A stretch of DNA of 18,793 nucleotides from DASSKP01 sp035695045 (GTDB lineage: Bacteria > Actinomycetota > Actinomycetes > JAFAQI01): positions 1 to 18,793 of the forward strand of contig DASSEX010000067.1 of the NCBI GenBank assembly GCA_035695045.1, read 5' to 3'. The notes beneath the pieces are model-generated. The model did no database searches, was not told where the DNA came from, and saw nothing but the letters and a program-made list of their open reading frames with translations. A program made the position numbers and the translations under genes. The stretch's first letter is position 1. Each line of letters opens with the position of its first letter. This document shows, piece by piece, positions 10,998-18,793 of the stretch.

Positions 10998-12293
10998 TCA
11001 CGTCGTGGCCGAGATGTCCACCTTCAGCTCGGTTGCCACCTCCGACGCCTCGAGGTCGGCGCGGGCGACCGGCCTGTTCGCGGCCGCCGGCAGCACCTCC
11101 TCGAGCCGCCGCGCGACCACCGCGCCCGCGACGCAGCCGACGATGCCGAGCCCGATCCACAGTGCATGCGCCCGCGCGCCCAGCACCGCGCCGCCGACGA
11201 CCGGGCCGATGACGTTGCCGACGGCCCAGGCCCAGGACACGGCGGCGTTGTAACGCCCGCGCAGGTGCGGCTCCGCCAGGTCGTTGACGATCGCCGGCAT
11301 CAACGGCGACTGGATCATCTCGCCGACGGCGAACACCGCCATGTAGAGGAACATCGCCGCGGCCACCCACGAGCCGGCAGGCAGGTGGTCAGCGACCGCC
11401 AGCACGACCCACGAGGCGGCCCACCAGGCCATCGTCAGCCAGTAGGCGCGGGTTCGCCGCAGCGCCGACGCGCGACGCTGCACCCACATCTGGCCGGCCA
11501 CGATGACGGCGGTGTTCACGGCGAACGCGAAGCCGACGACCCGCGTGGAGACGTGCAGCTGGCGGGCAAAGGCCGGGAACGCCGCGTCCAGCTGGGAGTA
11601 GGCGGCGAGGACGACCACCAGCTGCAGCGCGATGGCTCGGCGAAACGCTGGTTCACGCGCCAGCCGCAGGTAGGACGCGGGGCTCTCGTCGACGTCGACG
11701 CCGGCGGCGCGCGGTTGCGGGCCACCGACGGCCCGCAGCCCGGCGAGCAGGAAGAAGAACGCGAGGAAGGTGACCGCGTCGGCGAGGAACAGCGCCTGGT
11801 AGGTGCCCGGGTGACCGGGACGGACGACGAGCGCTCCGGCGATGCCGCCGAGACCGATGCCGAGGTTGAGCAGCGCGAAGCTCAAGCCGAAGTACCGCGG
11901 GCGGGCGTCACTGTCGACGAGCTCCGCGACCAGCGCGGTGCCCGCGGGCCAGAGCCCGGCACCGCCGAGTCCGAGCAGAGCGACACCGAGAGCGGCCAGC
12001 GCCGGGTTGACGGCGTACGCGAGGACGATCGAGCCGGCGAACGACATGGACAGCGCGCCGAGCTGGATCAGCCGGGCGCCCAGCCGGTCGATGAGCATGC
12101 CGTAGATCGGAACGGCCACCAGCCCGACGGCCCCCTGGACGGCGACGATCGCTCCCGTCACCGGAAGGCTGATGTGCCGCACCTCGTGCAGGTAGATGAC
12201 GAGGAACGGCAGCACGAAGCCGTTGCCGACGGCGTTGAGGCAGGTGCCGACGAGAACCCTTCGGGCTTCCGGGGTGAGTCGGGTCGTCGGCAT
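10998..12293 (-). CDS. Major facilitator superfamily transporter
   Basis: A 431-residue multi-pass membrane protein with about 12 hydrophobic segments. It has an MFS motif-A-like loop between helices 2 and 3 (GMLIDRLGARL) and a second, weaker version in the C-terminal half. Segments such as LALLGLGGAGLWPAGTALV and the long central loop with VDESPASYLRLAREP fit the drug/proton-antiporter-like families. The substrate is not predictable. The ATG at 12291-12293 is favoured over the in-frame GTG at 12330-12332: GGGA lies upstream of the ATG, and an AT-rich -10-like sequence (ATAAAT) directly abuts the GTG. It lies 16 bases upstream of glgX, so a sugar or maltodextrin role is conceivable but unproven. 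It diverges from the enoyl-CoA hydratase gene. Confidence 0.85.
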   Translation of the reverse strand: MPTTRLTPEARRVLVGTCLNAVGNGFVLPFLVIYLHEVRHISLPVTGAIVAVQGAVGLVAVPIYGMLIDRLGARLIQLGALSMSFAGSIVLAYAVNPALAALGVALLGLGGAGLWPAGTALVAELVDSDARPRYFGLSFALLNLGIGLGGIAGALVVRPGHPGTYQALFLADAVTFLAFFFLLAGLRAVGGPQPRAAGVDVDESPASYLRLAREPAFRRAIALQLVVVLAAYSQLDAAFPAFARQLHVSTRVVGFAFAVNTAVIVAGQMWVQRRASALRRTRAYWLTMAWWAASWVVLAVADHLPAGSWVAAAMFLYMAVFAVGEMIQSPLMPAIVNDLAEPHLRGRYNAAVSWAWAVGNVIGPVVGGAVLGARAHALWIGLGIVGCVAGAVVARRLEEVLPAAANRPVARADLEASEVATELKVDISATT

Positions 12294-12346
12294 GTGTGCA
12301 TCGTCCCGTCTGGCAACGACGGTCGGGAACACATTTATCCGCTCGT

Positions 12347-12352
12347 TAGGCT
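12347..12352 (+). promoter_or_regulatory. -10 box for a leaderless enoyl-CoA hydratase message
   Basis: TAGGCT ends six bases before the ATG at 12359, so the expected transcription start coincides with the A of the start codon. No Shine-Dalgarno sequence is present. No clear -35 is visible. Confidence 0.6.
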
Positions 12353-12358
12353 CCGGCC

Positions 12359-13138
12359 ATGGCTGACTTTGTGAACCTCGAGGTCGACGGCGCGATCGGG
12401 ACGATCCGGCTCGACCGGCCGCCGATGAACGCCCTCAACGCACAGGTGCAGGAAGAGCTGCGCGCGGCGGCGCTCGAGGCGTCGCAGCGTCGTGAGGTCC
12501 GGGCCGTCGTCATCTACGGCGGGCCGAAGGTGTTCGCGGCGGGCGCGGACATCAAGGAGATGGCGACCATGACCTACGCCGACATGGCCGACCGCTCGGC
12601 CGGTCTGTCCTCGGCGTTCACCTCGGTCGCGAAGATCCCGAAGCCGGTCGTCGCGGCGGTGACCGGTTACGCCCTCGGCGGAGGGTGCGAGCTGTCGCTG
12701 TGCGCGGACCGTCGTGTCGCCGCCACGAACGCCAAGCTCGGTCAGCCGGAGATCCTCCTCGGCGTCATCCCGGGCGCCGGCGGCACGCAGCGTCTGGCTC
12801 GGCTCGTCGGGCCGGCCAAGGCCAAGGACCTCTGCTTCACCGGGCGCTTCGTCTCGGCGGAGGAGGCGCTGCAGATCGGTCTCGTCGACGATGTCGTGCC
12901 GGCGGAAGACGTCTACGACACTGCGCGTCGCTGGGCCGAGCAGTTCGCCAACGGTCCGACCTATGCATTGCGTGCGGTGAAGGAGGCCGTCGACCAGGGC
13001 TTGTCGGTCGACCTCGACACCGGTCTCGCCATCGAGGCACAGAAGTTCGCTTCGCTGTTCGCCACCGAGGACCGCACCATCGGCATGCAGTCGTTCATCG
13101 AGAACGGGCCCGGCAAGGCGCAGTTCGTGGGCCGCTGA
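12359..13138 (+). CDS. Enoyl-CoA hydratase (crotonase family)
   Basis: Hydrates trans-2-enoyl-CoA to 3-hydroxyacyl-CoA in fatty-acid beta-oxidation. The 259 residues are the usual single-domain crotonase length. The oxyanion-hole segment KVFAAGADIKEM (57-68) and GYALGGGCELSLCADRR (103-119) are intact. The two catalytic glutamates expected from the mitochondrial enzyme are E111 (GGGCE) and E131 (LGQPE), spaced by the canonical 20 residues. The GAGGTQRLARLVG segment follows. Both acids together favour a true hydratase over an isomerase or other crotonase member, though the chain-length preference is unknown. It appears to be a single-gene transcript with a leaderless start, divergent from the MFS-glgX pair. 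Confidence 0.93.
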   Translation: MADFVNLEVDGAIGTIRLDRPPMNALNAQVQEELRAAALEASQRREVRAVVIYGGPKVFAAGADIKEMATMTYADMADRSAGLSSAFTSVAKIPKPVVAAVTGYALGGGCELSLCADRRVAATNAKLGQPEILLGVIPGAGGTQRLARLVGPAKAKDLCFTGRFVSAEEALQIGLVDDVVPAEDVYDTARRWAEQFANGPTYALRAVKEAVDQGLSVDLDTGLAIEAQKFASLFATEDRTIGMQSFIENGPGKAQFVGR

Positions 13139-13290
13139 CCTCGGAGCATCGCGCCGCGAGTCATGCTGTCCGTTTCGCGTCGAGGCTAGGCCGGACGGAC
13201 GATGGAGACGCGGCGCCGGAAGGTCATAACGTGGTCGCCGGCGGAGGCGGCCAGGTCAGCAGCGACCCGGCGGTTCGCTGCGGAGGCACC
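13139..13290. other. Intergenic region, no recognised feature
   Basis: 152 bases between the hydratase and the next gene. It contains TAACGT at 13227-13232 as a possible -10 box, about 58 bases before the next start. No hairpin terminator was recognised. Confidence 0.3.
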
Positions 13291-13641
13291 ATGAGCAGGT
13301 CCGAGAGAGCCGACTCGCTGAATCGGCTGGCCGCCGACTGCGAAGCCCTACGCGCTCGGCTGGTGCGCGTCGCCAAGGCCCTCGTCGTCGCCGAGGACAC
13401 CCACGCGCAGGTTCTGATGCGGGGGGCGGCCGCCGCGGGCACCCGCGCGGCGGCCGATGCTCTCGTCGAGGACGCGGAACGCGCCCGTGACCTTGCCGAC
13501 ATGGCAGCCGTCGTCGTCGCTCGGTTCGAGCGGCTCGATCCGCGGCTCAACCTGCGTTGGCTCTCGCCGGATGCGCCGGACGCGCCGGATGCGCCGGATG
13601 CGCCGGAGTCGGCAGAAGGCTCCGCGACGGTCGCCATGTAG
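13291..13641 (+). CDS. Hypothetical helical protein, 116 residues, with C-terminal DAP repeat
   Basis: No family recognised. The start is supported by a strong GGAGG site (GCGGAGGCACC before the ATG). Residues 1-85 are Ala/Arg/Glu-rich with heptad-like spacing (LNRLAADCEALRARLVRVAK and ALVEDAERARDLADM), suggesting a helical hairpin or coiled coil. One cysteine (C17) is present. After LRWLSP the tail holds four Asp-Ala-Pro units encoded by a 9-base tandem repeat, then an acidic, small-residue end. There is no signal peptide or membrane helix. A cytoplasmic role is likely and the function is unknown. An in-frame open stretch continues upstream but lies in another frame of the hydratase gene. 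Confidence 0.7.
   Translation: MSRSERADSLNRLAADCEALRARLVRVAKALVVAEDTHAQVLMRGAAAAGTRAAADALVEDAERARDLADMAAVVVARFERLDPRLNLRWLSPDAPDAPDAPDAPESAEGSATVAM
13570..13605 (+). repeat. Four tandem 9-base units (GATGCGCCG) coding Asp-Ala-Pro
   Basis: Units are GATGCGCCG, GACGCGCCG, GATGCGCCG and GATGCGCCG; only one base differs. The near identity at the DNA level indicates recent expansion by slippage. Each unit is a multiple of three, so copy-number changes keep the reading frame. Confidence 0.9.
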
Positions 13642-13680
13642 CGGCGCGGCTCCTTGACGGCCTCGCGGCGCGCCGCTTTC
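13641..13680 (+). terminator. Possible weak terminator hairpin
   Basis: GCGGCGC (13641-13647) can pair with GCGCCGC (13670-13676), followed by TTTC. A self-complementary GCGGCGCGCCGC (13665-13676) competes with it. The loop is long and the T-run short, so this is tentative. Confidence 0.25.
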
Positions 13681-13705
13681 ATGCGTCGCAACAGGGGGAG
13701 GCCAC

Positions 13706-14161
13706 ATGCGCCGGGCGTATCACGTTCTCGCGTACCTGATCGCGGTCGAGGTCGTCGTGCAGGCGATGATGATGGCGACCGCAGTGGCCGGACTAGACCA
13801 CTGGATTCACGACGGTGCGACCGTCGACAAGAAGGTCATCGACTCGCATCCGTCGTTCAACGGATCGTTCGGATTCCCGGTGCACGCGATCAACGGCGAG
13901 ATGCTCATCCCGCTGCTCGCGCTCGCGCTGCTCGTCGTCTCCTTCTTCGCGGGCGTCGTCGGCGGCACGAGGTGGGCGCTCTACGTCCTCGGCCTGATCG
14001 TCGTCCAGGTCGTCCTCGGCGTCACCCAGGGCAACGTGCCGCTGCTCGGGCTGCTGCACGGCGCCAACGCGTTGGCCATCTTCGCGATCGCGGTCGTCAC
14101 CGCCCATCGGGCGAAGTCCCAGGCGACCGGTGTCGGCCTCGGCACGTCGACGGCGGTCTGA
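13706..14161 (+). CDS. Small four-helix membrane protein (DUF6220-like)
   Basis: A 151-residue protein with four predicted membrane segments (about 8-29, 62-84, 88-107 and 113-133) and a short polar loop after the first. The start has a GGGGGAGG ribosome site (13694-13701) four bases upstream. Histidines lie at H32 and H35 (DHWIHDG), H60 (FPVHAINGEM) and H118 (LLHGANAL). The last two sit at membrane ends in the manner of heme-ligating pairs in cytochrome b561/COX15-like bundles, but heme binding is only a suggestion. It resembles the actinobacterial family I remember as DUF6220; the name is from memory. The gene stands alone between two plus-strand genes, with its own ribosome site. Confidence 0.75.
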   Translation: MRRAYHVLAYLIAVEVVVQAMMMATAVAGLDHWIHDGATVDKKVIDSHPSFNGSFGFPVHAINGEMLIPLLALALLVVSFFAGVVGGTRWALYVLGLIVVQVVLGVTQGNVPLLGLLHGANALAIFAIAVVTAHRAKSQATGVGLGTSTAV

Positions 14162-14175
14162 CCGCCCCTCGCCGC

Positions 14176-14181
14176 TAGGGT
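14176..14181 (+). promoter_or_regulatory. Candidate -10 box upstream of the GT-C-like gene
   Basis: TAGGGT is the same hexamer as before glgP, located 15 bases after the previous stop codon. No start codon lies at leaderless distance. If used, it would give a 5' leader of roughly 150 bases before the ATG at 14342. Confidence 0.35.
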
Positions 14182-14341
14182 GGGTGCTGACCTCGACTCA
14201 GCCGAGCTCGCGGCCCAGTGCCGTCGTGGAGCCTCCCCGGACCATGGCAGCGTCAGCATGCCGCGGCCAGTACGACGACACCCGGGAGGGCGCGTGGCGG
14301 TGGCGGTCGACCGTGTCGGCGCAGCAGCCGCAAGAGGGCGC

Positions 14342-16168
14342 ATGTCTCTGGGCGCAGCCCGAACACTGGCCGTCTTTCTCCTCTACCTGCTGATCGCCTG
14401 CCTGACGTACTGGCCGCACAGCCCCTTCGACTCCACGCACCTTCCGACCTGCGCCTGCACGGACCCGATACAGGGATCGTGGTTTCTCAGTTGGCCACCC
14501 TTCGCTCTGGCACATGGTCACAACCCTCTGTTCACCAGCTACCTCAACGTGCCGCGTGGCGCGAACCTCGCCGTCAACACGTCGAGCCCGCTCCTCGCGG
14601 TTCTCGCCTGGCCGGTGACCGCTGCGTTCAATGGCGTGGCAAGCTTCAACCTGCTGCTGCGCTTGGGTCTGGCGTTGTCCGCCCTGGCGATGTACCTGGT
14701 GCTGCGCCGCTACAGCCCATGGTGGCCGGCGGCGTTCGCCGGAGGTCTGCTCTTCGGATTCTCGCCGTACATGATGGGTCACGCGCGCTTCCACATGTTT
14801 CTGGTGTTCATCCCGTTGGTTCCGGTGCTCATTGCTCTCGTCGACGACTGGTTGGTCCGACCGAGACGGTCAGCGACGAGGTCGGGGCTGCTCGTCGGGT
14901 TGGTTGCCGCACTCCAGTTCTTGATCTCGGCGGAGATCCTCGCGCTGACCGCGTTGTTCATCGCTGTCGGCGTCGTCACCTTGGCGCTCATGCGACGTGC
15001 GGAGGCACGATCCCGAATCCGGCCGATGATGCAGGGCCTGGGCTTCGCGGCCATCTCCTTCGTGCTCGTCGCCGGCTATCCCACGTGGATGCTTCTTCGC
15101 GGCCCACAGCGACCGATCGGCCCACTGCATCCGCTGACGAACAACCTGAACAACTATCGCGGCGACTTGCTCAGTGCCGTCATTCCGACCCGAGGGCAGT
15201 GGCTCGCTCCGTCCGCGTTGGCGAACAGGGGTAACGCGCTCGTCAACCATCAGATCATCGAGAACGGTTTCTACCTCGGCCTTCCGCTGTTGCTGCTGCT
15301 CGCCTTTCTTGCGTGGCGCTTCCGGGCACTGCTGTTGGTCAGGGTGTGTGTGGTCGTCTCCGTCGCTGCGTTCGTCCTCTCGCTCGGAACCAGCCTCAAC
15401 ATCGGCGGACACGACACGGGCATACCGATGCCCTTCGCCGTCGTGCCACACATTCCCGTTCTGCAGAACATCGCGGCAGCGCGGTTGTCGTTCGTGATCC
15501 AGACCGCTGCGGCGATACTTCTCGCCGTCGGCCTGGATCGCCTGCGGGCAGCTCGGGCGGAGCGAGTCACGTCGCCCGAGGGACAGGAGGGAGCCCGCTG
15601 GCGACAACCCCAGGTCGTGGTCGCCGCAGTTGCGATCGTCGCGATGCTCCCGGTCGTGCCGAAGCTCCCGCTGTTCGAGCACGCCACGCCCGTGCCGCGG
15701 TTCTTCACTACGGATCAGGTGAACGTCATCCCGAGTGGCGCCGTCGTCATGACCTACCCCTTCGATCGTGCGCCGATGAACAATCCGATGCTCTGGCAGA
15801 TGGAGTCGGGCTTCCGCTTCAAGATCTTCGGCGGTGAAGTCTGGGTACCCGACGTTCGAGCCGGTGGTCGGACCACCACTCGGCCACTCTGGCCCCTGCC
15901 GCCCCCGCTGCTCCGACTCTTCATCTGGCCGAGCCCGGACCAGATTCCAGGACATACGGCGGTCGAGAACAAGGCCCGGCTGCTGCAGGCGTTCTGCCAG
16001 CGGTACCACGTGCGCGCGATCGTCGTGCAGGACTCTGGTTGGCGAGGCCATGTCGTCGTCAGAGTCGTCCGGCGTGCCTTCGGCTCTCCCCGCATGTACG
16101 GCGCCATGCGCGTGTGGACGCCCTTGCGGCCCGAGCCGCTTCCGCCGGCCACGACGGCCTCGCCTTAG
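14342..16168 (+). CDS. Multi-pass membrane protein, GT-C glycosyltransferase-like
   Basis: A 608-residue integral membrane protein with about 10-12 hydrophobic segments in the first ~440 residues and a soluble C-terminal part (about 460-608). The first external loop carries two cysteines and an Asp-Pro (CAC at 37-39, D41-P42), followed by QGSWFLSWPPFALAHG and NPLFTSYLNVPRGANLAVNT. This loop layout resembles lipid-linked-sugar GT-C enzymes and related uncharacterised actinobacterial membrane proteins; I cannot name the donor or acceptor. ATG 14342 is chosen because AGAGGG precedes it and the first membrane helix starts directly after. An in-frame GTG at 14180 would add a 54-residue low-complexity Arg-rich stretch and overlaps the -10 hexamer. 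The TAG stop overlaps the convergent regulator's TAA in TTAG (16165-16168). Confidence 0.7.
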   Translation: MSLGAARTLAVFLLYLLIACLTYWPHSPFDSTHLPTCACTDPIQGSWFLSWPPFALAHGHNPLFTSYLNVPRGANLAVNTSSPLLAVLAWPVTAAFNGVASFNLLLRLGLALSALAMYLVLRRYSPWWPAAFAGGLLFGFSPYMMGHARFHMFLVFIPLVPVLIALVDDWLVRPRRSATRSGLLVGLVAALQFLISAEILALTALFIAVGVVTLALMRRAEARSRIRPMMQGLGFAAISFVLVAGYPTWMLLRGPQRPIGPLHPLTNNLNNYRGDLLSAVIPTRGQWLAPSALANRGNALVNHQIIENGFYLGLPLLLLLAFLAWRFRALLLVRVCVVVSVAAFVLSLGTSLNIGGHDTGIPMPFAVVPHIPVLQNIAAARLSFVIQTAAAILLAVGLDRLRAARAERVTSPEGQEGARWRQPQVVVAAVAIVAMLPVVPKLPLFEHATPVPRFFTTDQVNVIPSGAVVMTYPFDRAPMNNPMLWQMESGFRFKIFGGEVWVPDVRAGGRTTTRPLWPLPPPLLRLFIWPSPDQIPGHTAVENKARLLQAFCQRYHVRAIVVQDSGWRGHVVVRVVRRAFGSPRMYGAMRVWTPLRPEPLPPATTASP

Positions 16169-17634
16169 CTCTCGGGCGCGTGCCGCTCGAGGAACGCGTA
16201 GACGTCCGTCGTGTCGACGCCGGGGAAGGTTCCCGGCGGCAGCGCCGCGAGCAGGTGGCTGTGCGCGCGTGCGGACGGCCAGGCTTTGCCTTCCCACTTC
16301 GCGGCCATCTCCGACGGCGGGCGCTTGCAGCACGACGGCGCAGGGCAGCCCGACCGTCTGCGCCGCTGCGTGTCGGCGCCGCGGAACCACTTCGCGTGCT
16401 GGAAGGGAACGCCGACCGTGACGGCGAACTCGCCGCCACCCGCCGGCTCGACGTGGGCGGTGCAGAAGAAGGTCCCGCCCGGTGTGTCCGTGTACTGCGT
16501 GTAGGTGCCGTAGCGGTCCGCGGAGCCGAAGACCCGACGCGAGGTGTACTGCCGGCACGCGAGCTGCCCCTCGATCGCGCCGATCGCGTCGGTGGGGAAG
16601 GGCAGCCCGTCGTTCTCGTAGGCCTTGTAGATGGTGCCGCTCGCATCGGTGCGGCTGAAGTGCACCGGGATGTCGAGGTGATGGGTCGCCAGGTTGGTGA
16701 AGCGGTGCGCGGCCGTCTCATGCGAGACCGCGAACACGTCGCGCAGGTCTTCCATCGAGAGGACCCTGTCGCGCTTGGCGGCCTGCAGGAACTTCGATGC
16801 TGCCGCTTCGGGGACGAGCAGCGCCGCCGCGAAGTAGTTGGCCTCGACACGCTGGCGAAGGAACTCGGCGAAGTCACGGGGGTCGGTGTGGCCGAGCGCG
16901 AAATGGCCGAGCGTCTGCAGGACGACGTACCTCGGGTCGTGGCCGGCCGGCCGCTGCGGCAGGTAGATGCGACGGTGCACGAGGTCGGTCACCGACCGGG
17001 TCGACTCGGGCAGGTCGCTGACGTTGTGCAGCGTGAACCCGTAGTGCGTCGCGAGGTCGGAGATCGCCCGCTGTGGCAGCGCGCCGGTGGAGTGTCCGAC
17101 GGCCCGAAGGGCCTCTCCGGCCGCGCGTTCGACGTGGGGGAAGTAGTTGTCCTCCGCGCGCATCTGCCGGCGCAGCTCGACGTTGGCGCGCCGCGCGGCC
17201 TCCGGCGTCGCCGCGAACCGCTCGTCGCGACGCCGCAGCTCCTCGTGCAGGGCGACCACGTGCTCCAGGACGTCGGTGGGCACACGTGGGCTGGGCCGCA
17301 ACGGCGGCAGGTCGAGCGCGGCGAAGGAGCCGTCGCGCTGAACCCGCTCGAGAGCGATCTCCAGGGACGCCCGCCGGCTCGGCGGCTCGGAGCGGAGCAG
17401 GTCCTCGAGCGGGGTGTCGAGCGCATCGGCGAGTGACTGCAGCAAGGTCAGGCGCGGCTCGCGCCGGCCGTTCTCGATCAGGCTCAGTGCGGAGGCGGCC
17501 GTCCCGACCCGGCCGGCCAGCTCGGCGAGCGTGAGCCCGCGGGACCGGCGCGCGTGCCGCAGCCGGCGGCCGAGGGTCACCACGTCGAGCCGGGTCGAAC
17601 CCTCGGACCCGGTAATCTCCGTCACGATCTTCAC
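16165..17634 (-). CDS. ramB: RamB-like XRE regulator of acetate/glyoxylate genes
   Basis: The 489-residue product has three parts. An XRE helix-turn-helix is at about 21-80 (LRHARRSRGLTLAELAGRVG, ALSLIENGRREP). An IrrE/ImmA-like domain is at about 180-290. A DUF2083-type C-terminal domain is at about 300-480, with cysteines in ACRQYTS, TFFCTAH and GCPAPSCC. This is the architecture of RamB and related short-chain fatty-acyl regulators, which control isocitrate lyase and acetate genes in Corynebacterium and Mycobacterium. It lies head-to-head with aceA, supporting the assignment. The metalloprotease motif is degenerate (GHFALGH around 243-249, with no HExxH), so the domain is likely a sensor only. 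The start is GTG 17634, exactly six bases after TATTCT, fitting a leaderless message; GTG 17625 is an alternative. The cysteine cluster could be redox- or metal-sensing. Confidence 0.87.
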   Translation of the reverse strand: MKIVTEITGSEGSTRLDVVTLGRRLRHARRSRGLTLAELAGRVGTAASALSLIENGRREPRLTLLQSLADALDTPLEDLLRSEPPSRRASLEIALERVQRDGSFAALDLPPLRPSPRVPTDVLEHVVALHEELRRRDERFAATPEAARRANVELRRQMRAEDNYFPHVERAAGEALRAVGHSTGALPQRAISDLATHYGFTLHNVSDLPESTRSVTDLVHRRIYLPQRPAGHDPRYVVLQTLGHFALGHTDPRDFAEFLRQRVEANYFAAALLVPEAAASKFLQAAKRDRVLSMEDLRDVFAVSHETAAHRFTNLATHHLDIPVHFSRTDASGTIYKAYENDGLPFPTDAIGAIEGQLACRQYTSRRVFGSADRYGTYTQYTDTPGGTFFCTAHVEPAGGGEFAVTVGVPFQHAKWFRGADTQRRRRSGCPAPSCCKRPPSEMAAKWEGKAWPSARAHSHLLAALPPGTFPGVDTTDVYAFLERHAPES

Positions 17635-17750
17635 GATACAAGAATATCCAGCGATTTTCTCGGCGCGCCCGCTAGGAATGCGGCTTACGGGCGGCGGATA
17701 GTGTGTACACCACCGGAAGTTCACTCGACGAAGAGGAGCGATCCCGCCCT
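17635..17750. promoter_or_regulatory. Divergent ramB/aceA promoter region
   Basis: A 116-base intergenic region. On the minus strand TATTCT (17641-17646) ends six bases before the ramB GTG. On the plus strand TAGTGT (17699-17704) is a possible aceA -10, giving a leader of about 40 bases with GAGGAG upstream of the ATG. The patch aagaatatccagcgatttt is AT-rich relative to its surroundings and could hold the RamB operator, but I see no clear match to a published RamB site. Confidence 0.5.

Positions 17751-18793
<1,043 letters not shown>

Noticed and set aside
13570..13605. Tandem 9-base units as a CRISPR-like array
   Set aside because: There are no spacers; the units are contiguous and coding.
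14180..14341. N-terminal extension of the GT-C-like gene from GTG 14180
   Set aside because: The extra residues are Arg/Gly/Ala-rich, precede the first membrane helix without purpose, and the GTG overlaps a likely -10 box.

Overview
The window is high-GC DNA from an actinobacterium. The evidence is a GlgE-pathway cluster with glgE and glgP diverging, as in Mycobacterium and Streptomyces; a RamB-type regulator facing isocitrate lyase; and several start codons sitting 6-8 bases downstream of a TANNNT -10 box, the actinobacterial leaderless pattern. I cannot assign a genus.

Region 1 (1-6135) is alpha-glucan and trehalose metabolism. On the minus strand glgE (maltosyltransferase) is followed 19 bases later by treS (trehalose synthase). 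glgP (glycogen phosphorylase) diverges from glgE across a 147-base promoter region. treS is broken: after about 361 codons its homology stops near base 324-327. Bases 1 to about 327 hold a second, diverged treS fragment on the plus strand. The two pieces meet in opposite orientation at non-homologous positions, so this edge is either a rearrangement or an assembly or amplification chimera. The maltokinase and branching-enzyme genes that often follow treS are not present.

Region 2 (6143-8867) starts with a secreted GH25 lysozyme on the minus strand, convergent with glgP. Its leader matches the ydaO-type c-di-AMP riboswitch closely. Divergent from it is a PAS-PAS-LuxR regulator, followed by two very small genes: a 69-residue protein of unknown family and a 56-residue CxxC/CxxC zinc-ribbon-like protein with a 4-base ATGA overlap.

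Region 3 (8864-13138): on the minus strand an MFS transporter gene precedes glgX (glycogen debranching), probably as an operon. Divergent from it is an enoyl-CoA hydratase with a likely leaderless start.

Region 4 (13291-16168): three plus-strand genes encode a 116-residue helical protein with a DAP repeat, a small four-helix membrane protein with conserved-looking histidines, and a large multi-pass membrane protein resembling GT-C glycosyltransferases.

Region 5 (16165-18793): a RamB-like XRE/IrrE-like/DUF2083 regulator on the minus strand diverges from aceA (isocitrate lyase), which runs off the right edge. This arrangement fits acetate and fatty-acid control of the glyoxylate shunt. The enoyl-CoA hydratase lies nearby but not in the same transcript.

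GlgE builds and extends alpha-glucan from maltose-1-phosphate, GlgP and GlgX degrade it, and TreS links it to trehalose. The best observations are the c-di-AMP riboswitch with a possible ribosome-site-sequestering stem, the inverted treS junction, and the set of leaderless starts. I did not find a clearly new multi-gene system.
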